Shown in pieces: positions 1-9,427 of a DNA stretch of 64,000 nucleotides (position 1 is the stretch's first letter; each line of letters opens with the position of its first letter). The stretch comes from Gimesia fumaroli (lineage in GTDB: Bacteria; Planctomycetota; Planctomycetia; Planctomycetales; Planctomycetaceae), in NCBI RefSeq assembly GCF_007754425.1, contig NZ_CP037452.1:2889164-2953163 (forward strand), read 5' to 3'. The position numbers were made by a program, and so were the translations under genes. The notes beneath the pieces were generated by a model, which saw nothing but the letters and a program-made list of their open reading frames with translations, was not told where the DNA came from and did not search any database.

Positions 1-1
1 C

Positions 2-2239
2 GACGTGAAGCCGGGCAACCTGCTGGTTGATTCCAAAGGTGTCGTCAAGATTCTTGATTTGGGGCTGGCCCGTTTTTTTCACGAAGGCGAAGACAAATCG
101 CTGACGATTGCCCATGACGAAAAAGTACTGGGAACGGCTGATTACTTGGCGCCCGAGCAGGCGATCGACAGTCACATGGTCGATTCCCGGGCCGATATTT
201 ACAGCCTGGGATGTACGCTCTACTTTATGTTGACCGGACACCCCCCCTTCACCGAAGGCACGCTCGCGCAGCGGCTGATGGCACATCAAACCAAAGAACC
301 ACCGCCGATTACCAAAGACCGCCCTGATACTCCAGAGGATCTGGTTCAGATCCTGGAGAAGATGATGGCGAAAGATCGCGATGCACGCTATCAGACGGCC
401 GAAGAAACTGCCGATGCGCTGTATGAATGGCTGCAGAATAATACCGATGAAGAGTGGCGGCAAAACAATCTGAGTAGTGGCCTGGGGTCTGGTGTTGGTT
501 TATCGCAGGCGGGATCCGACGCTAAGGATCAACAGAAAAAAAATCCGGAACTGGCTGCCTTTCTCTCCAATCTGAAGGATGAACCAGCGAGCGCCAAGGG
601 GCCGGGCTCCGGTGAAGTCAAACAGACGCCGAGCCGTCCACAGCAGCCGGCTGCCAAGCCCTCTTCGGATGTCCGTGATTCATCAGTCATCAAAGAGGAT
701 AAAATCAGTACTGCGTCGACGCGAATTGCCGGAGCAGAAGAGACAAGGCAGAAACTGGAACCGAAACCGTCTGCTCCCCCTGCAAAGCCAGCAGCAAAGC
801 AGACAGCAAAACCTGTCGCGAAGCCCGTCGCAAAACGAGCTGCAAAGCAGGTTGCCAAGCCGGTGAAACGCCCTGTGAAAAAAGCGGCGCCGGTGGTCGA
901 AGCCCTGCCTTCCGACTCGGCTGTGATGGAAGCGGAGCCCGATGAAATCGAAGCAGAAGTTGTCGAAGAGGCAGCGCCGGCTGAACTCTCACTGACCAGC
1001 CAGAAATGGTTTCTCCCTGCCGTCGTTGGCGGCGGAGTGGGTTTGCTGCTGATTGCAGGTGTGGTGATGTTCGCGCTGTCCGGGGAAGAGAATGCAAAGC
1101 CACAGGAAGTCAAAGTCGCCCCTCCGAAAGAAAAAGAAACAGAGAAAAAAGCTCCGACTCCAGAGACACTGCCTGAGGAAATTAAAGTAGGTCCGAAAGA
1201 AGATTACAAAACGATTGCCGCGGCTTTGAAAGACATTCAGATCGTCTTCGACAAAACCTTTGGCGTCGACAGCAAAACATATACGATCAAAGTGACCGCA
1301 GGACAGGAACTGAAAGAACGCATTCAGATCGATAATTCGGATCTGAATTACCCTAAAGGAATTACGATTGTCGCTGAAAGTGGAAAACCGGTGATCCTGG
1401 CACCGGATGGGCCAGAAGCGGTGATTCAACTGAAGGGCATCGAAGGGCTGGCCATCGATGGTTTTCTCATTCGAGCGCAAGGGAAGAAGGTCGCGGTTGA
1501 ACTGTCTGAATTTCTGGTTGGTACGAAACTGAAAAACCTGAAAATCAATGATTTTCAGGAAACGGGCATTTTGGCAAGAGGCATTTCCGGATTAGGGAAT
1601 TTGCCATTCCTGCTGGAGAACGTGAGACTCAAAGCGGGAAGTCCTCAGGCGGTCGGACTCGATTTCACCGGTGATACGAATAGTAGTATTGTGATGTCCA
1701 ATGTGCGTTGTCTGAACGCGATGCAGACAGGCCTGCGGTTTTCCTCCAGTGTCAGAGACACTCAGATCAAAGAGTCGATCTTTTCTGAATCGTCGACCGG
1801 CATCCGTTTTGAGTCTCTCGGACAAGACCTGACGAATCTGAAATTGACCAACAACACGTTTTTTATTGTAAAATCGGGAATCGTCTTCTCTGTCATGCCC
1901 GGGCCCGGTAGCGAAACAATTCAGATTTCGCGCAATCTGTTTGCCGCCATTGAAGGTCCTGAAGCGAAAGTCGAGCAGCAGAATGACCCCAAAGTCTGGG
2001 CCAAAATTTTAACGGCGCAGGAAAATGAATCGTCCCGTACGGCACCCACACCTGTGCCCGCTGATGAACTGGACCTGTTCAAGAACAAAGGCAAACGAGG
2101 AGATGCGAATTTGAGCAATTTCGTTTCGACCACTCCCGGCGATGAGAAATTCCTCTCCCCTGCCCCGGATAATCCAGCCCGCAAAGTCGCTGGCACGCCC
2201 GGCGGCATGAAACCGTATGTAGGTGCCGTTGGTCCGTAA
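2..2239 (+). CDS. Ser/Thr protein kinase, C-terminal part, with TM segment and extracellular beta-helix-like domain (5' truncated)
   Basis: The gene enters the window inside the catalytic loop of a Hanks-type kinase: the first codons read DVKPGN, the Asp being the catalytic base of the HRDxKPxN loop. [11 protein letters not shown] follows (DLG in place of DFG), then the activation-segment APEQ and the [13 protein letters not shown] helix; the kinase domain ends near residue 145. Next comes an Ala/Pro/Lys-rich linker (about 170-330), one hydrophobic segment (about 336-358, [20 protein letters not shown]) and a 340-residue C-terminal part with short strand-turn repeats resembling a parallel beta-helix. 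The inferred topology is a cytoplasmic kinase with an external sensor or scaffold. The N-lobe is missing only because the window starts here. The kinase call is firm; the beta-helix call is inferred from spacing. Confidence 0.9.
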   Translation, partial: DVKPGNLLVDSKGVVKILDLGLARFFHEGEDKSLTIAHDEKVLGTADYLAPEQAIDSHMVDSRADIYSLGCTLYFMLTGHPPFTEGTLAQRLMAHQTKEPPPITKDRPDTPEDLVQILEKMMAKDRDARYQTAEETADALYEWLQNNTDEEWRQNNLSSGLGSGVGLSQAGSDAKDQQKKNPELAAFLSNLKDEPASAKGPGSGEVKQTPSRPQQPAAKPSSDVRDSSVIKEDKISTASTRIAGAEETRQKLEPKPSAPPAKPAAKQTAKPVAKPVAKRAAKQVAKPVKRPVKKAAPVVEALPSDSAVMEAEPDEIEAEVVEEAAPAELSLTSQKWFLPAVVGGGVGLLLIAGVVMFALSGEENAKPQEVKVAPPKEKETEKKAPTPETLPEEIKVGPKEDYKTIAAALKDIQIVFDKTFGVDSKTYTIKVTAGQELKERIQIDNSDLNYPKGITIVAESGKPVILAPDGPEAVIQLKGIEGLAIDGFLIRAQGKKVAVELSEFLVGTKLKNLKINDFQETGILARGISGLGNLPFLLENVRLKAGSPQAVGLDFTGDTNSSIVMSNVRCLNAMQTGLRFSSSVRDTQIKESIFSESSTGIRFESLGQDLTNLKLTNNTFFIVKSGIVFSVMPGPGSETIQISRNLFAAIEGPEAKVEQQNDPKVWAKILTAQENESSRTAPTPVPADELDLFKNKGKRGDANLSNFVSTTPGDEKFLSPAPDNPARKVAGTPGGMKPYVGAVGP

Positions 2240-2269
2240 GCGACCTCACTTTTCAGCCTGTAGCAAAAT

Positions 2270-2404
2270 GTAGGGGTCGCCCTGTGTGGCGACCCGCGGT
2301 ATCGACGTCGTTTGTGTGCTTGTGTGCGGCGTTGATTCCGGTTCCGTTCTGCGTATGATTTGAAGTTGCATATCGCGAGGCGGGCGGGCACATAGACCTG
2401 CTCC
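2270..2404 (+). repeat. Family B palindromic element, copy 1 (right hairpin degenerate)
   Basis: It starts with the GTAG foot, then a perfect 8-bp stem, GGGTCGCC (2274-2281) with GGCGACCC (2288-2295), around the loop CTGTGT. The core contains ATCGACGT and TTTGTGTG. The right hairpin (about 2381-2404) is decayed. It lies between two convergent genes. Confidence 0.8.
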
Positions 2405-2421
2405 AACAACTCAAGAATCAT

Positions 2422-3516
2422 TTACGTCAGTCCCAGGTCTTCGTAAATCGCGTCGTTGATCTCTTTCGCGCGGCGTTGATGTTTGGGTTCACCCGGTCTG
2501 CCGTTGGCGACGACGGCCACCACCAGTTCCCGTTCCGGGTCTGCAAAGGCAATCGATGACTGGGAACCGCCGTGCCCAAAGGTCGCTTCGGATGCATATT
2601 GGCCGAAGCCATAAGGGACGGTTTCTGCGCCGTAGCGGTTGGAGTTCACGATGAAGCCCAGACCGTAGTCGACCGTATGCTGCAACGTTAAATCGAATTC
2701 GCCGACCCGGTGCCGACTGGTCATGGTTTCAACAGTCTGTGGTTCAAACAGCGGCATGCCTTCATTCAGCAGACATTCATAAAACCAGCCCAGTTCGTGA
2801 ATCGGACCACGGGCATTGCCGCCCGGCGAAGGGGTTACACAGCGCGGCGCTGCATGCCAGTCGGTGAGCTGCATCTCTCCTTTTTCGCGCTGATAGACAT
2901 ACGCGATGTTGTCTTGTACCTGCTCGTAGACCTCAGGCGGCATGCCGACCCAGCTGTCTGTCATGCCCAGCGGTTCCAGAATTAACTCTCGGATTAACTT
3001 GGGATACGGTTTTTCCGTGAGCCGTTGCAGAACTTCTCCCAGAATGAACCAGCTGGATGTGACGTGATAGCCGGCCGTTTTTCCGATTTGCCAGTTCTCT
3101 TCCAGGGGCGCATCATAAATTCGCTGCAATGTTTCGTTCCAGCTTAACTCCGGCCAGCCGGTATTCACGGGACGAAAGCCGGCAGTGTGGTTGAGTAGAT
3201 GGAGTAACGTGATTGGTTCTTTGCCGTGTGTGCCGAACTCGGGGATGAATCTGGTGACGCGATCATCGAGATCCAGTTTTCCCTGCTCCCAGAGACGGGC
3301 GATGGCCATTGCGGTTAATGGTTTGCCGGCGGAGAGCCAGAGATTGATCGTGTTTTCCGTCATCGGTACGCCGGGGCGGGCTTCGCCAACGCCGGTATCA
3401 GCGATCACTGCTCCCTGGTATGAGACATAAATCTGAACGCCGGTATGCAGTTCTTGTTCAATGCCTTCCAGAATACGCTGATGGGTTGTAGGCAGACGGT
3501 CTTGCAGAGGCGGCAC
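2422..3516 (-). CDS. Serine hydrolase of the beta-lactamase / penicillin-binding-protein-like family
   Basis: 364 residues from a GTG start. S62-A-G-K65 fits the SxxK nucleophile motif, followed by the LWEQGKLDLDDRV helix typical of class C beta-lactamase-like esterases. The LLNHTAGF motif (about 108-114) and the C-terminal FGHGGSQSS (HGG, third active-site motif) are present. The second motif is odd: the Tyr lies at Y150-H-V rather than Y-x-N, so the usual Asn is replaced. No signal peptide is visible, so a cytoplasmic esterase or peptidase is likely; the substrate is unknown. It is transcribed toward the kinase gene with a family B repeat between them. Confidence 0.88.
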   Translation of the reverse strand: MPPLQDRLPTTHQRILEGIEQELHTGVQIYVSYQGAVIADTGVGEARPGVPMTENTINLWLSAGKPLTAMAIARLWEQGKLDLDDRVTRFIPEFGTHGKEPITLLHLLNHTAGFRPVNTGWPELSWNETLQRIYDAPLEENWQIGKTAGYHVTSSWFILGEVLQRLTEKPYPKLIRELILEPLGMTDSWVGMPPEVYEQVQDNIAYVYQREKGEMQLTDWHAAPRCVTPSPGGNARGPIHELGWFYECLLNEGMPLFEPQTVETMTSRHRVGEFDLTLQHTVDYGLGFIVNSNRYGAETVPYGFGQYASEATFGHGGSQSSIAFADPERELVVAVVANGRPGEPKHQRRAKEINDAIYEDLGLT

Positions 3517-3792
3517 GGGAGACTTTCTGATTTGATGGAACGAAAAAAACAGTCTTGTTGAATTTCGCTTTTAGCGGAAGCGAGTTGGTAATTCAACTAT
3601 AGATGAGAAATGGGGGACACAACTGGAACAAAAAAAGTAGCGACTAATTGAGGATCGAATAAATGGGTATCGAACCGTGCTGTTGATTCCGGTCTGAAAC
3701 GGGTTCTGATATGATGCATGCTGCATTCGTCAGACGGCGCAAGGTGACGAATAATTGACTGCCTGTTTTGAAGGGAAGCGAGGCGACCTGCC

Positions 3793-4911
3793 ATGAAGAT
3801 TACCGCGATTCAAACCTATCCCGTGCGAATTCCTCTCAAGCCGGAACGTCGGATGATCTCGGCTTTGGGGAAGCATGATGTCTCCCACTATCTGGTGTTA
3901 CGTGTGGAGACCGATGCCGGCATCGAAGGAGCCGGTGAAGCGACGGTCCTCTGTCGCTGGAGTGGAGAAACGGTCTGGGGCGCGCAGGCAATTGTAGATC
4001 ATGTTTTCACTCCCCTCTTGCTCGGGCATGATCCGTGTGATATTGACGGGATCAATCAGATTCTCGATCGAACCGCACAAGGCAACTGGTTTGCCAAGTC
4101 GGCGATTGAGATGGCCTGCTGGGACATTAAAGGCAAAGAGGCTCGCCAGCCGGTTTATGAACTGTTAGGTGGAGCCGCCCGCAGTCGTTCGATTAAGTGC
4201 CGGTTTTCGATGGGTGCCTATTCGCTGGAACGGGCCGAACGTAGAACGAAAGAACTGGTGGCCGCCGGCTTCACGACCATCAAAGTCAAAGTTGGAACCA
4301 ATCCGGATGAAGACGTCGCGCGGGTCAAAATCGTGCGCGAAACAATGGGACCTGATTTAGAACTGACCATTGATGCGAATGCCGGCTGGGATGCGCGGAC
4401 TGCGATTGCCGCGATGGCGCGGATGCAGGAATATAACGTGGCGCTGTTCGAGCAGCCCACGCCCCGCGGGGACTTTGCGGCGCTGGCCGAAGTGCGGCGG
4501 GCGATTGAACCGGAAGTGATGGCCGATGATATCTGTTTTGATCTGGCGGATGCGAAAGAGTGTATTCGCAACGAGGCCTGTGATGTGATCAACGTCTATC
4601 CCGGCAAAAACGGCGGCATCAGCAAGACGGCAGCGATTGTCAAATACGCGGGTGAACATGGTATCCCCTGCAGCATCGGCTCCAATCTGGAGCTGGATAT
4701 CGCATCGGCGGCCATGTGTCATTCCGTCGTCGCCTGCCCGAACATGAATATCGAACAGTACCCCGGTGATATCCTTGGCCCCGAATACCATGAAATTTCC
4801 GTCGTCAAAAATCCGCTGGTGATTGATGGCCCTGTGATCACAGTCCCGGACACGCCGGGCCTGGGGATTGAAGTCGACTGGGGTATTGTCGAAGCGAATG
4901 CGACCAGTTAA
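3793..4911 (+). CDS. Enolase-superfamily enzyme (mandelate racemase / muconate lactonizing enzyme family)
   Basis: 372 residues, the full family length, starting at ATG. The N-terminal capping domain runs to about 125 and a (beta/alpha)7 barrel follows. The catalytic set is visible: K164-V-K166 (KxK), metal ligands D194 (TIDANAGW), E220 (LFEQPT) and D245/D246 (MADDICFD), and K272 (NVYPGKNGG). The KxK plus distal Lys arrangement is that of the MLE / dipeptide-epimerase subgroup, which removes a proton alpha to a carboxylate. The gene directly precedes an SDR dehydrogenase on the same strand (45-bp gap), suggesting a shared catabolic pathway for a sugar acid or aromatic acid. The substrate cannot be read from sequence. 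Confidence 0.9.
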   Translation: MKITAIQTYPVRIPLKPERRMISALGKHDVSHYLVLRVETDAGIEGAGEATVLCRWSGETVWGAQAIVDHVFTPLLLGHDPCDIDGINQILDRTAQGNWFAKSAIEMACWDIKGKEARQPVYELLGGAARSRSIKCRFSMGAYSLERAERRTKELVAAGFTTIKVKVGTNPDEDVARVKIVRETMGPDLELTIDANAGWDARTAIAAMARMQEYNVALFEQPTPRGDFAALAEVRRAIEPEVMADDICFDLADAKECIRNEACDVINVYPGKNGGISKTAAIVKYAGEHGIPCSIGSNLELDIASAAMCHSVVACPNMNIEQYPGDILGPEYHEISVVKNPLVIDGPVITVPDTPGLGIEVDWGIVEANATS

Positions 4912-4956
4912 AACTCTGTAAACTAATCACAATCAAATAAAAAAAGAATTACTCTC

Positions 4957-5703
4957 ATGAATGAAAATAATGTTGCCTTGATTACCGGATCAGCGACAGG
5001 TGTGGGGCGTGCTTGTGCCCTGCGGTTTGCAGAAGAAGGCTTTGACATTGTGGTGAATTATTCCCGCAGTAAAGAGGAAGCCCTCGAAACGAAATCGCTG
5101 GTTGAAGCGGAAGGTGTGAATGCATTACTCATTCAATGTGATGTGAGCAATGACGGTGCCGTGAAACAGATGATCGGCCAAGTGGAATCCGAGTGGGGGC
5201 GGCTGGATGTGCTGGTGAATAATGCGGGCACAACCGAGTTTATCGAACACAAAGATCTGGATTCGCTGAGCGAAGAGATCTGGGATCGCCTGCTGGGCGT
5301 GAATCTGAAAGGCCCCTTTTTCTGTATTCGCGCCGCCGCCCATTTATTGCGCGAGAGCGAATTCGGCTCGGTGGTAAATGTCAGTTCGACGGCCGGCATT
5401 GATGGTCGCGGTTCCAGCGTTGCCTATTGCGCCAGTAAAGGGGGCCTGAATACGATTACGAAATCCCTGGCCCGTGCACTGGGGCCCGAAATTCGCGTGA
5501 ATTCAGTCTGCCCCGGCCCGATCGACAGCCGCTGGCTCAAACGTGTGATGACCGACGAACAACTGGCAGAGATGACCGCCGACTATCCGATCCCCCGCCC
5601 TTCCCTGCCCGATGATATCGCCGATACAGTGCTCTATCTTTCATTGGGAACGACACTCACCACCGGGCAACTGCTGGTCGTCGACGGCGGACGAACGATG
5701 TGA
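4957..5703 (+). CDS. Short-chain dehydrogenase/reductase (FabG-like SDR)
   Basis: 248 residues, classical SDR length. The cofactor glycine motif is T10-G-S-A-T-G-V-G17, NNAG lies at 88-91, and the catalytic residues are Ser143/144, Tyr157 and Lys161 (YCASK). The C-terminus TTGQLLVVDGGRTM is the usual SDR end. N34YSRS after beta2 suggests NADP(H) preference (inference). It follows the enolase-superfamily gene and is probably co-transcribed, so it may oxidise or reduce an intermediate of the same route rather than work in fatty-acid synthesis. Confidence 0.9.
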   Translation: MNENNVALITGSATGVGRACALRFAEEGFDIVVNYSRSKEEALETKSLVEAEGVNALLIQCDVSNDGAVKQMIGQVESEWGRLDVLVNNAGTTEFIEHKDLDSLSEEIWDRLLGVNLKGPFFCIRAAAHLLRESEFGSVVNVSSTAGIDGRGSSVAYCASKGGLNTITKSLARALGPEIRVNSVCPGPIDSRWLKRVMTDEQLAEMTADYPIPRPSLPDDIADTVLYLSLGTTLTTGQLLVVDGGRTM

Positions 5704-5788
5704 TTCCTCAAACGAACCACATCGATTTCGCGGGCAATCACACTACAGAGTAGCCTCTGATTTTCGATTATGATGGCGTTCTCTCATT

Positions 5789-5817
5789 CACTGTTGGGCA
5801 AGCCAACAGCGCTACCC
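5789..5817 (-). repeat. Family A REP-like hairpin
   Basis: Arms CTGTTGG and CCAACAG around GCAAG; the foot on the minus strand reads GGGTAGC. The 5704-6068 gap holds three such hairpins and no credible gene. Confidence 0.75.
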
Positions 5818-5883
5818 TCTGAGCCAGCAATGCCACAACGTACGTGTTTCCTGTTTGTTTTTTCAAGATGAATTACCGCTGGC

Positions 5884-5912
5884 GTGTGCCACTGTCGGCT
5901 TGTCCGACAGTG
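5884..5912 (+). repeat. Family A REP-like hairpin with paired stem substitutions
   Basis: Stem ACTGTCGG with CCGACAGT. Relative to the common ACTGTTGG / CCAACAGT stem, both arms changed together, so pairing is kept. Confidence 0.75.
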
Positions 5913-5976
5913 CTGGTGCAACTGCTAAATCAAGCGCCCAATCTCAAGGTAGATCCATCTTTTCGATGCCCCTTTC

Positions 5977-6007
5977 GCAGGGGCTGACCCATGTGTCAGC
6001 CCGCCGG
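5977..6007 (+). repeat. Family B hairpin, solitary left end
   Basis: GGGCTGAC (5981-5988) pairs with GTCAGCCC (5995-6002) around CCATGT. The foot is GCAG instead of GTAG. The following 50 bp contain the family B core in reverse orientation (complement of GGTTCCATTCCG), so this copy is rearranged. Confidence 0.7.
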
Positions 6008-6068
6008 GTGATTTGCAACGTTGTCTCACACACGGAATGGAACCAGAACCAACTTTGTGCCCCGTAAT

Positions 6069-7253
6069 CTACTTGGACTGGTTCCAGTAAACTTTCAGGT
6101 TGTGCGAATTGCGACCGGCGGCGACAACATCGATTTTGCCGTCTCCGTTCAGGTCGCCCAGGCGAATGTCTTCGCAGGCCATGCCGTTCTCGTCGATCCA
6201 GGCTGACTTCCAGTTCTTGCCAGATTCATCGGTTGCCCAGTAAATTTTGACGCCGACCTTCTGGTCTTTGTTGGGAGTTCGCCAGCCAGCGACAATTTCC
6301 TCTCGTCCGTTACCAAACAGATTGGCGGTCGCAACGGCATGGCCGGCTTTGATGTTGTCGTCGAGAATCTGGCGACTGATAATGGAGAGCGGCCTGGTTT
6401 TCGTATCTTCATTGCGATAATCGGCCTGATATAAAACCAGCTTATCGCCGTGCAGAGGTTCAATGGTGGCGATGAACTGGCTGGTGGGGGCCAGCAACCC
6501 CATGCGGATTTCGCCGCTGCCTTCGATGACAGGGAATGGTTCTTTGCTCCATTTTCCCTGATCAAAGGAGAGCAGCATGGCGCCTTCACGGCCCGCGTAG
6601 AGAATCTCTTCGGCTTCCGTATTCGGATTCCATTGCGCCGGGTCGAGATTGTGTGTGACGTGCAGTGTGTCTTCGATGACGGTCTGTTTCCACTGGTCGT
6701 TCGGGTTGGCTGGTTTTTCGTAAGCGATCAGTTTGACGCCGGCCCCTTCGCCTTTTTTATTTCCCTTACCGTGCAGTGGAGAGACGACGAGAGCAAAACG
6801 GTCTTTCGCCAGCTTGACCCACCGCATGCGATGAATGACCGGCTGGTTAGGGAGCTGGATCGGGTTCCAGAGTTGTGTCCGGTCAGCCGGCGGTTCCAGG
6901 TAAAACACTGCGCCGGAGTTGAGCGTATCGCCCGGATTCCATTGCGCACCCACGGCGATTTCGACTTTGCCGTCGCCGTTAATATCGCGGGCGGCGATGC
7001 AGACATTGTCCCGCTCGGTCAGGTTCTCGGCGATCACGTGCCGTTTCCAGGTCGGGTTTTGATACCAGACGAATTCTTTTTTGTCGGCGAGCAGAATATC
7101 GGGCTTGCCATCGCCGTCGACATCACCGATAGCGGTGCCGTATCCGATTTCGACCGTGTCATCGATGGTCTGCGGTTTGAAGTTAGGAGTATTCTCCGCG
7201 GCGAATGAAATCGTAGTGAAGCACAGGCTGGCGATTAGAATGAAGCGCATCAT
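6069..7253 (-). CDS. Exported FG-GAP / VCBS-repeat beta-propeller protein
   Basis: 394 residues with a clear signal peptide (MMRFILIASLCFTTISFA, cleavage near AENTP). At least three calcium-binding FG-GAP type blades are visible: IGDVDGDGKPDI near residue 41, ARDINGDGKVEIAVG near 88 and LGDLNGDGKIDVVAAG near the C-terminus. The repeats form an integrin-alpha-like propeller; such proteins are common in planctomycetes, outside the cytoplasmic membrane. No enzyme motif is visible. The 3' end faces family A/B hairpins. Confidence 0.88.
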   Translation of the reverse strand: MMRFILIASLCFTTISFAAENTPNFKPQTIDDTVEIGYGTAIGDVDGDGKPDILLADKKEFVWYQNPTWKRHVIAENLTERDNVCIAARDINGDGKVEIAVGAQWNPGDTLNSGAVFYLEPPADRTQLWNPIQLPNQPVIHRMRWVKLAKDRFALVVSPLHGKGNKKGEGAGVKLIAYEKPANPNDQWKQTVIEDTLHVTHNLDPAQWNPNTEAEEILYAGREGAMLLSFDQGKWSKEPFPVIEGSGEIRMGLLAPTSQFIATIEPLHGDKLVLYQADYRNEDTKTRPLSIISRQILDDNIKAGHAVATANLFGNGREEIVAGWRTPNKDQKVGVKIYWATDESGKNWKSAWIDENGMACEDIRLGDLNGDGKIDVVAAGRNSHNLKVYWNQSK

Positions 7254-7428
7254 CGGAAAACCTTGTCAGGTGGAGGACATCGATTCGAAAACAAAGTACA
7301 GCTATGATTGAAGCTGATTGAGCGCCGGAATGCAAGGAATTCCCGGATTGTTATGGCGAACGATCTGCCCCGATGATTTTGAAATCCTTTAACCGGGGTA
7401 GAGGCAGCCTGATTCAACCGCTGGACGA

Positions 7429-7520
7429 GCACTGTCGGACAAGCCGAGCAGTGGCACCCTGCTTGGGTTTCGTTCTCAAATGAAAAGACGCCGTGTGGCA
7501 CTGTTGGCTTGCCAACAGTG
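7429..7520. repeat. Inverted pair of family A hairpins (BIME-like)
   Basis: A minus-oriented hairpin (7429-7459, stem with CACTGTCGG) and a plus-oriented one (7493-7520, GTGGCACTGTTGG / CCAACAGTG) flank a 33-bp spacer. The same arrangement with a similar spacer recurs at 10968-11059, so the pair moves or was copied as a unit. Confidence 0.8.
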
Positions 7521-7546
7521 AATGGGAAAACGCAACTATACTTAAC

Positions 7547-7682
7547 GTAGGGGCCGCCCTGTGTGGCAGCCCGCACTATCGACGTGTTTTGTATTGAGTC
7601 ACGAAGTTGTCTCTTGTTCCATTTTGCGCGTTATATGAAAACGATAGACGTTAGGCGGGGAGACACATGGGTCTCCCCCTAC
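7547..7682 (+). repeat. Family B palindromic element, complete copy
   Basis: 136 bp. The left GTAG foot with GGGCCGCC / GGCAGCCC hairpin (one mismatch) and the right hairpin GGGGAGAC / GTCTCCCC end in CTAC, i.e. a GTAG foot on the other strand. The core has ATCGACGT. It lies just downstream of the DUF1501 gene's 3' end. Together with the family A pair, this explains most of the 7254-7692 gap. Confidence 0.85.
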
Positions 7683-7692
7683 TGAGATGAAA

Positions 7693-9132
7693 TCAGCCAA
7701 ACAACTGCTTGAGTGGCTGGCCGCCGTCGTTGATGGGGATCGGGCGATCCAGCGAGTCGGGCAGCATCAGACCGGGGTCGATGCCCAGTGCCCAGTAGAT
7801 AGTGGCGGCCAGGTCTTCCGGGCTGACGGGATGCTCTGTCGGTTTGGTGGCCTGACGATCGGACTTTCCGTAGGTCGTCCCCCCTTGAACGCCGGCGCCG
7901 GCAATCAGAGCCGGGAAGAGTTGGCTCCAGTGGCCGCGTCCCCAGGTCTTGTTTGGTTTGGGGGTGCGTCCCATTTCGCCCAGTGCGACAACGAGTGTGT
8001 CGTCCAGCATACCCCGTTGATCGAGATCCGCCAGCAAGGCCGCGCATCCCTGATCGAGCGTGGGCAGCAGATTATTTTTGACGTCATCACTGTTGCGGTG
8101 TGAGTCCCAGCTGTAGCCGTCGACGCAGTCGTAATGCACGGTGACGAATCGGACACCTGCTTCGACCAGACGACGGGCCATCAGGCAGGACTGACCAAAC
8201 AGGTGCCGTCCATATTGATCGCGGAGTGGTTCCGGTTCGTCTTTGATATCGAGGGCGTTGCGGGTGTTGTCGGAAGTCAAGAGAGCTAACGCACGCTGGC
8301 GGAAGCGATCGAAAACCATCGAATCTTCTTTGTCGAAGTTGCGCTTCATGTGATCGAAGTGTTTGAGTAGATCAATCCGCCGTTTGATCGTGGAGAGCGG
8401 TACTTCCGGCGCGAGCCCTTCAATTTCGAAACTGAGTTCTTCATCGGTGCAGTCGCGCCAGTAGGGGTTGTCGGTGGAATCGCGACTGTCTACGGTGGTC
8501 GGCAGCGGATTGTAAGCCCGTCCCAGCCAGCCTGCGTATTCACCCGGACGCATGTAGCGACCGCCGGCCTGAAGACGTCCCAAACGATTGGGAAGTACCG
8601 AGTAGTTCGGCAGATCGCGTTCCAGTCCGCCAGGTGCTTGCTGTGTTAAATACTCAACGACCGAACCCATGGAAGGCCAGTCTTTGGGAGTCGCATCGAA
8701 GCCGCCGCCGACGGGAACGTGCCAGCGTTTTCCGGTTTGAATATAATGGCCGCCGCCACTGTGATCGTTAAAGGTGTGTGTCATGCTGCGGACGACGGAA
8801 AATTTATCAGAGATATTCGCGAGGTGCGGCAGATGTTCGCTGATTAAGAGCCCGGGCGTGCGACAGGCGATTGGTTGAAAGGGCCCGCGGATTTCACTGG
8901 GCGCTTCCGGTTTCATATCGAAGGTTTCGAGTTGACTCGGGCCGCCAAACAGAAACAGGAAGATGACCGACTTGGCGCGTCCCCCTGCAAAGGGATCGAC
9001 GTTCTGCTGCTGTTCTGCCTGCATCAGTTGAGGGAGTGAAAGCCCTAAGAGGCCGGCACCACCCGTAGTCAGAATCTCGCGGCGTGACATGCCCTGTGAA
9101 AATCGCTGTGGCTGATTCAGAATCGAGAACAT
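7693..9132 (-). CDS. DUF1501 family protein with Tat-type signal
   Basis: 479 residues from the ATG at 9132, chosen because AAGGAA lies just upstream and the N-terminus then reads MFSILNQPQRFSQGMSRREI. The twin-arginine stretch SRRE followed by LTTGGAGLLGLSLPQLM is a Tat-like export signal. FLFGGPSQLETFDMKPEAP, DHSGGGHY, GRDLF-type loops and the C-terminal ALGEMGRTPK / GRGHW are typical of DUF1501, an alkaline-phosphatase/sulfatase-like fold abundant in planctomycetes. Members are often encoded beside DUF1549/DUF1553 cytochrome-like proteins, but none is adjacent here. The biochemical role is unproven. Confidence 0.92.
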   Translation of the reverse strand: MFSILNQPQRFSQGMSRREILTTGGAGLLGLSLPQLMQAEQQQNVDPFAGGRAKSVIFLFLFGGPSQLETFDMKPEAPSEIRGPFQPIACRTPGLLISEHLPHLANISDKFSVVRSMTHTFNDHSGGGHYIQTGKRWHVPVGGGFDATPKDWPSMGSVVEYLTQQAPGGLERDLPNYSVLPNRLGRLQAGGRYMRPGEYAGWLGRAYNPLPTTVDSRDSTDNPYWRDCTDEELSFEIEGLAPEVPLSTIKRRIDLLKHFDHMKRNFDKEDSMVFDRFRQRALALLTSDNTRNALDIKDEPEPLRDQYGRHLFGQSCLMARRLVEAGVRFVTVHYDCVDGYSWDSHRNSDDVKNNLLPTLDQGCAALLADLDQRGMLDDTLVVALGEMGRTPKPNKTWGRGHWSQLFPALIAGAGVQGGTTYGKSDRQATKPTEHPVSPEDLAATIYWALGIDPGLMLPDSLDRPIPINDGGQPLKQLFG

Positions 9133-9348
9133 GGAAATTCCTTTCGCTCGCTTCAGTCTGGCACGTGAAATCAACTCAATCTGCTGCTGAAAGCATGTCC
9201 GGCGAGGCGGCCGGAACAGACCGCGCGCCATTCTAACAATTGATCGGCTGGCTGTCTCTATAATATGCAGGTTTTTTGATATGTTTTTAAAGGAGATTAA
9301 AAAAACGGAAATCGGTGGTGGGTTTTACGGAAAGGTTCGGGTACAGTT

Positions 9349-9381
9349 GAGTCTGACTCTCTTGAAGCGAGGGTCAGACTC
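9349..9381. repeat. Inverted repeat in the leader of the PQQ-propeller gene
   Basis: GAGTCTGAC (9349-9357) and GTCAGACTC (9373-9381) form a perfect 9-bp stem with a 15-nt loop. It lies 46 bp before the chosen start. There is no T-run, so it is not an obvious terminator; it could be a leader hairpin or an operator. Confidence 0.55.
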
Positions 9382-9427
9382 CAGCGCGCACGCTAACGGC
9401 TTCTTTGATTTTCAGGAGACTTCACTT

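Noticed and set aside
529-1113. 194-codon open frame on the minus strand
   Set aside because: Antisense of the Ala/Pro/Lys-rich linker of the kinase; composition explains it.
6450-7208. 252-codon open frame on the plus strand
   Set aside because: Antisense of the FG-GAP gene, whose DGDG repeats keep the other frame open.
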